This document shows positions 13,941 to 15,686 of a stretch of DNA of 15,686 nt, piece after piece. The stretch's first letter is position 1, and the number at the start of each line of letters is the position of its first letter. The notes under the pieces are model-generated. The model did not search any database and was not told the DNA's origin. It saw nothing but the letters and a program-made list of their open reading frames with translations. The translations under genes were made by a program, and so were the position numbers. Source of the DNA: JBIQLO01 sp044464175. GTDB lineage: Bacteria > Planctomycetota > Phycisphaerae > Tepidisphaerales > Tepidisphaeraceae. The stretch is from assembly GCA_044464175.1 (NCBI GenBank), contig JBIQLO010000088.1, forward strand, positions 1 to 15,686, in the 5' to 3' direction.

Positions 13941-14591
13941 ATGAAAATCCAAAAGGACAGCACGTTTCTGATGATCGGGGACTCGATTACCGACGCCGGA
14001 CGCCTCCGCGAAGGAACGCCGCCGTCGCAGTTTGAGGCCCTGGGGCGCGGATATGTGATCTATACCGCCGCCCTGCTGGGCGCGGTCTACCCGCAGTTGA
14101 ACATCCAGGTGGTCAACCGCGGCATCGGGGGGAACACCGTGGTGGACATGGAGAACCGGTGGGAGAAGGACGCCCTGGCGATCAAGCCTGACTGGATGAG
14201 CGTCATGATCGGCATCAACGACCTGCACCGGCGATTTTCGCTCCCCAATGAACCGGAGCGGCATGTATCGATCGAGCTGTATGAAAAGACTTACCGCAAA
14301 CTGCTGGAGTCGCTCCGCCCGTCTCTCAAGGGACTCATCCTCCTGACCCCCTTCTACCTGCAGGAGGACCGCAACGAACCCAAGCGGATCGACACCGACC
14401 GCTTCGGCGGCGTCGTGAAAAAGCTGGCCGGTGAGTTTGACGCGCTGTTTGTGGACACGCAGGCGATCTTCGACAAGGCCATGAAGGAACTGCCGCTGGA
14501 GAAGCTGGGGCCCGACCGCGTGCACCCGACCCCCGCCGGGCACATGCTGCTGGCCCGGGGCGTGCTGGATGCGATCGGTTTTCAGTGGTGA
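13941..14591 (+). CDS. SGNH/GDSL-family hydrolase
   Basis: The 216-residue product is a small SGNH hydrolase, probably an esterase or deacetylase. The four blocks are visible: FLMIGDSITD with the nucleophile Ser15; NRGIGGNT (59-66) with an oxyanion Gly; GIND with Asn93; and DRVHPTPAGH (192-201) with Asp192 and His195 completing the triad. The frame is open upstream to 13830, but the family N-terminus (KDSTFLMIGDS) fits the ATG at 13941. There is no signal peptide from this start, so it is predicted to be cytoplasmic. Similar proteins act on acetylated sugars or short-chain esters; the substrate is not readable. It is 9 bp upstream of the haemoglobin gene, so the two are probably co-transcribed. 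Confidence 0.92.
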   Translation: MKIQKDSTFLMIGDSITDAGRLREGTPPSQFEALGRGYVIYTAALLGAVYPQLNIQVVNRGIGGNTVVDMENRWEKDALAIKPDWMSVMIGINDLHRRFSLPNEPERHVSIELYEKTYRKLLESLRPSLKGLILLTPFYLQEDRNEPKRIDTDRFGGVVKKLAGEFDALFVDTQAIFDKAMKELPLEKLGPDRVHPTPAGHMLLARGVLDAIGFQW

Positions 14592-14600
14592 TGGGCTGAG

Positions 14601-14978
14601 ATGAGTTTGCTGGAATCACAGATCTATGAGCGCATTGGCGACGAGGGATTCACGCGTCTGGTGGCCGCGTTCTACCGCCGCGTGCCGGGCGATGACATCC
14701 TGGGCCCGATGTATCCGGCCGAGGACCTGCACGGGGCCGAATGGCGGCTGCGGGAATTCCTGATCCAGCGATTCGGCGGGCCGCCGCGCTATTCGCAGGC
14801 GCGCGGCCATCCCCGCCTGCGCATGCGCCACATCCCCTTCGCCATCGACATCGCGGCCCGCCACCGCTGGCGCAAACTGATGGATGAAGCGCTGGATGAA
14901 ATGGCCTTCGATCCGGAAATTGACGCTCTCCTGCGGGCATTTTTCGACCACGTAGCGACCTTTTTGATCAATCAGTAG
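14601..14978 (+). CDS. Group II truncated haemoglobin (trHbO-like)
   Basis: The 125-residue product has the compact 2-on-2 globin layout of group II truncated haemoglobins. Key residues are Tyr25 at B10 (AFYRRV), the REFLIQRFGGPPRYSQARGHPRLRMRH segment (51-77) typical of trHbO, the proximal His77 at F8 (RMRHIPF), and Trp90 at G8 (HRWRKLMDEAL). Trp G8 and Tyr B10 are the distal residues that stabilise bound oxygen in this group. Likely roles are O2 or NO chemistry or redox protection in the cytoplasm. The start is the ATG at 14601, 9 bp after the SGNH stop, with only a weak GCTGAG upstream, so translational coupling is likely. The family call is very safe; the physiological role is inferred. 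Confidence 0.95.
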   Translation: MSLLESQIYERIGDEGFTRLVAAFYRRVPGDDILGPMYPAEDLHGAEWRLREFLIQRFGGPPRYSQARGHPRLRMRHIPFAIDIAARHRWRKLMDEALDEMAFDPEIDALLRAFFDHVATFLINQ

Positions 14979-15048
14979 GCGGGCAGGCGGACGGCAGACC
15001 GATTAAGGATCATTCTGGCCTCCGCCCGCTTCCTGCATTCCGGCCCCC

Positions 15049-15630
15049 ATGAACTATCCCCTCCTCATCTTTCTCCTTGCAGGATGTGCCGTGCTGATGC
15101 TGCTGGAACGCCGCGGCCTGCCGGTGACACTGGCGCTGAATTTCAAGGGGGATGTGAAACGCGAGACGCGCTGGCTGGCCCAATACGGACAGTCGGTCTG
15201 CACCGTGGTGGCCGCCCTGCTCATCTGGCGGCTGGACCCCAAAAGCAACCGGATGCACCACTGGGGGCCGATCCTGTTAATCGCGGCCACCGCCCTGGCC
15301 TCGGGGGCGGCCATGGTGATCAAACGCCTGACCGGGCGCGTCCGCCCCGGACGCGAACAGGCCGGCCAATTTCTGGGCCTGACCCTCAAGCACGCCAATT
15401 ACCGCGAGAGTTTCCCCTCCAGCCACAGCGCCTCGGCCGTCGCCTTCGCGGTGGTGCTGTCATTGCTCTACTGGCCCGGAGCGGCCATCTTCTGGACCCT
15501 GGCGATCCTCTGCGCCCTGCTACGCTACATCATGGACGCCCACTGGCCCAGCGATGTCCTGGGCGGCATCGCCCTGGGATATGCCGCCGGCCATGTCGTC
15601 TGGATGCTCTTCCTGCTCGCACTGGCGTGA
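15049..15630 (+). CDS. PAP2-family membrane phosphatase
   Basis: The 193-residue product is a multi-pass type 2 phosphatidic acid phosphatase-like enzyme, which dephosphorylates lipid phosphates such as undecaprenyl diphosphate or phosphatidate at the membrane. The three signature motifs are present. C1 is KRLTGRVRP (K92, R99, P100). C2 is PSSHS (123-127), in which Ser125 replaces the usual Gly of PSGH. C3 is LRYIMDAHWPSD with R159, H165 and D169. Hydrophobic segments lie at about 4-19, 48-61, 74-91, 128-143, 146-160 and 170-192. The start is the ATG at 15049 with no SD. It lies 70 bp after the haemoglobin gene and may have its own promoter. The phosphatase call is firm; the lipid substrate is not determined. 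Confidence 0.92.
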   Translation: MNYPLLIFLLAGCAVLMLLERRGLPVTLALNFKGDVKRETRWLAQYGQSVCTVVAALLIWRLDPKSNRMHHWGPILLIAATALASGAAMVIKRLTGRVRPGREQAGQFLGLTLKHANYRESFPSSHSASAVAFAVVLSLLYWPGAAIFWTLAILCALLRYIMDAHWPSDVLGGIALGYAAGHVVWMLFLLALA

Positions 15631-15642
15631 AATAGGGGGAAA

Positions 15643-15686
15643 TGCCCTCGGTGGGGGTCGAACCCACAGGACCTTGCGGCCACTGG
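15643..15686 (-). tRNA. tRNA, probably Leu, 3' part only (cut by the window edge)
   Basis: Read on the minus strand, the segment has the T arm GTGGG-TTCGACC-CCCAC (15667-15651), the 3' acceptor strand CGAGGGC and discriminator A at 15643. Upstream is a long variable arm, GGCC-GCAA-GGTC (about 15681-15670). A long variable arm plus a GCCCTCG-type acceptor points to tRNA-Leu rather than Ser or Tyr. The anticodon lies outside the window, so identity is inferred. CCA is not encoded (TTT follows the discriminator). Confidence 0.8.

Noticed and set aside
14979..15029. GC-rich complementary segments after the haemoglobin gene as a terminator
   Set aside because: Two mutually exclusive 6-bp pairings with long loops and no U-run; not convincing.
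1..15686. CRISPR array, insertion sequence, prophage or defence island
   Set aside because: No regularly spaced repeats, no transposase or integrase frames and no terminal inverted repeats around gene-sized segments were seen.

Overview
The window is a GC-rich bacterial chromosome segment with 15 protein genes and the 3' part of one tRNA gene. I see no phage, transposase or CRISPR. Gene content and style suggest Planctomycetota, perhaps Phycisphaerae-like. The clues are a PadR regulator paired with a HAAS-type membrane protein, a proline-rich lipoprotein amidase, a DUF4105 membrane protein, a group II truncated haemoglobin, and Shine-Dalgarno (SD) sequences that are often missing. This assignment is an inference, because no rRNA or other decisive marker is present.

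Layout. (a) 135-2400: rsmD (+) and ettA (-) converge and overlap by 26 bp; both serve the ribosome. (b) 2401-3238: an unrecognised three-TM protein (+) sits behind an extended -10 promoter and a leader with two hairpins. (c) 3239-5226: a lipoprotein N-acetylmuramoyl-L-alanine amidase (-) diverges from a YfgM/TPR-like membrane protein and an FmdB-type zinc ribbon protein (+). (d) 5263-8184 (-): a three-gene unit with 7-8 bp gaps, encoding an NAPE-PLD/UlaG-like metallo-beta-lactamase hydrolase, a DUF4105 protein with a C-terminal multi-TM half, and a double-ACT protein. (e) 8304-11326 (-): a PadR regulator and a very large HAAS-type membrane protein, with a consensus-like promoter, repeated operator-like motifs and a double palindrome between the genes. 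(f) 11430-13301 (+): a GT2-GtrA glycosyltransferase followed by truB, whose 3' end overlaps by 92 bp a convergent TlyA-like methyltransferase that lacks the S4 domain. (g) 13941-15630 (+): an SGNH hydrolase and a group II truncated haemoglobin 9 bp apart, then a PAP2 phosphatase. (h) A leucine-type tRNA (-) runs off the right edge.

Functional themes are ribosome and RNA maintenance (rsmD, ettA, truB, TlyA-like, tRNA), cell envelope (amidase, YfgM-like, GT2-GtrA, PAP2, SGNH, DUF4105), and one regulated membrane module (PadR-HAAS). The most interesting regional signal is a split in start signals. Several genes without an SD have a TANNNT box 5-9 nt before the start codon, which predicts leaderless transcripts. 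Others have a clear SD. The PadR-HAAS cassette and the MBL-DUF4105-ACT unit are the best candidates for undescribed systems.
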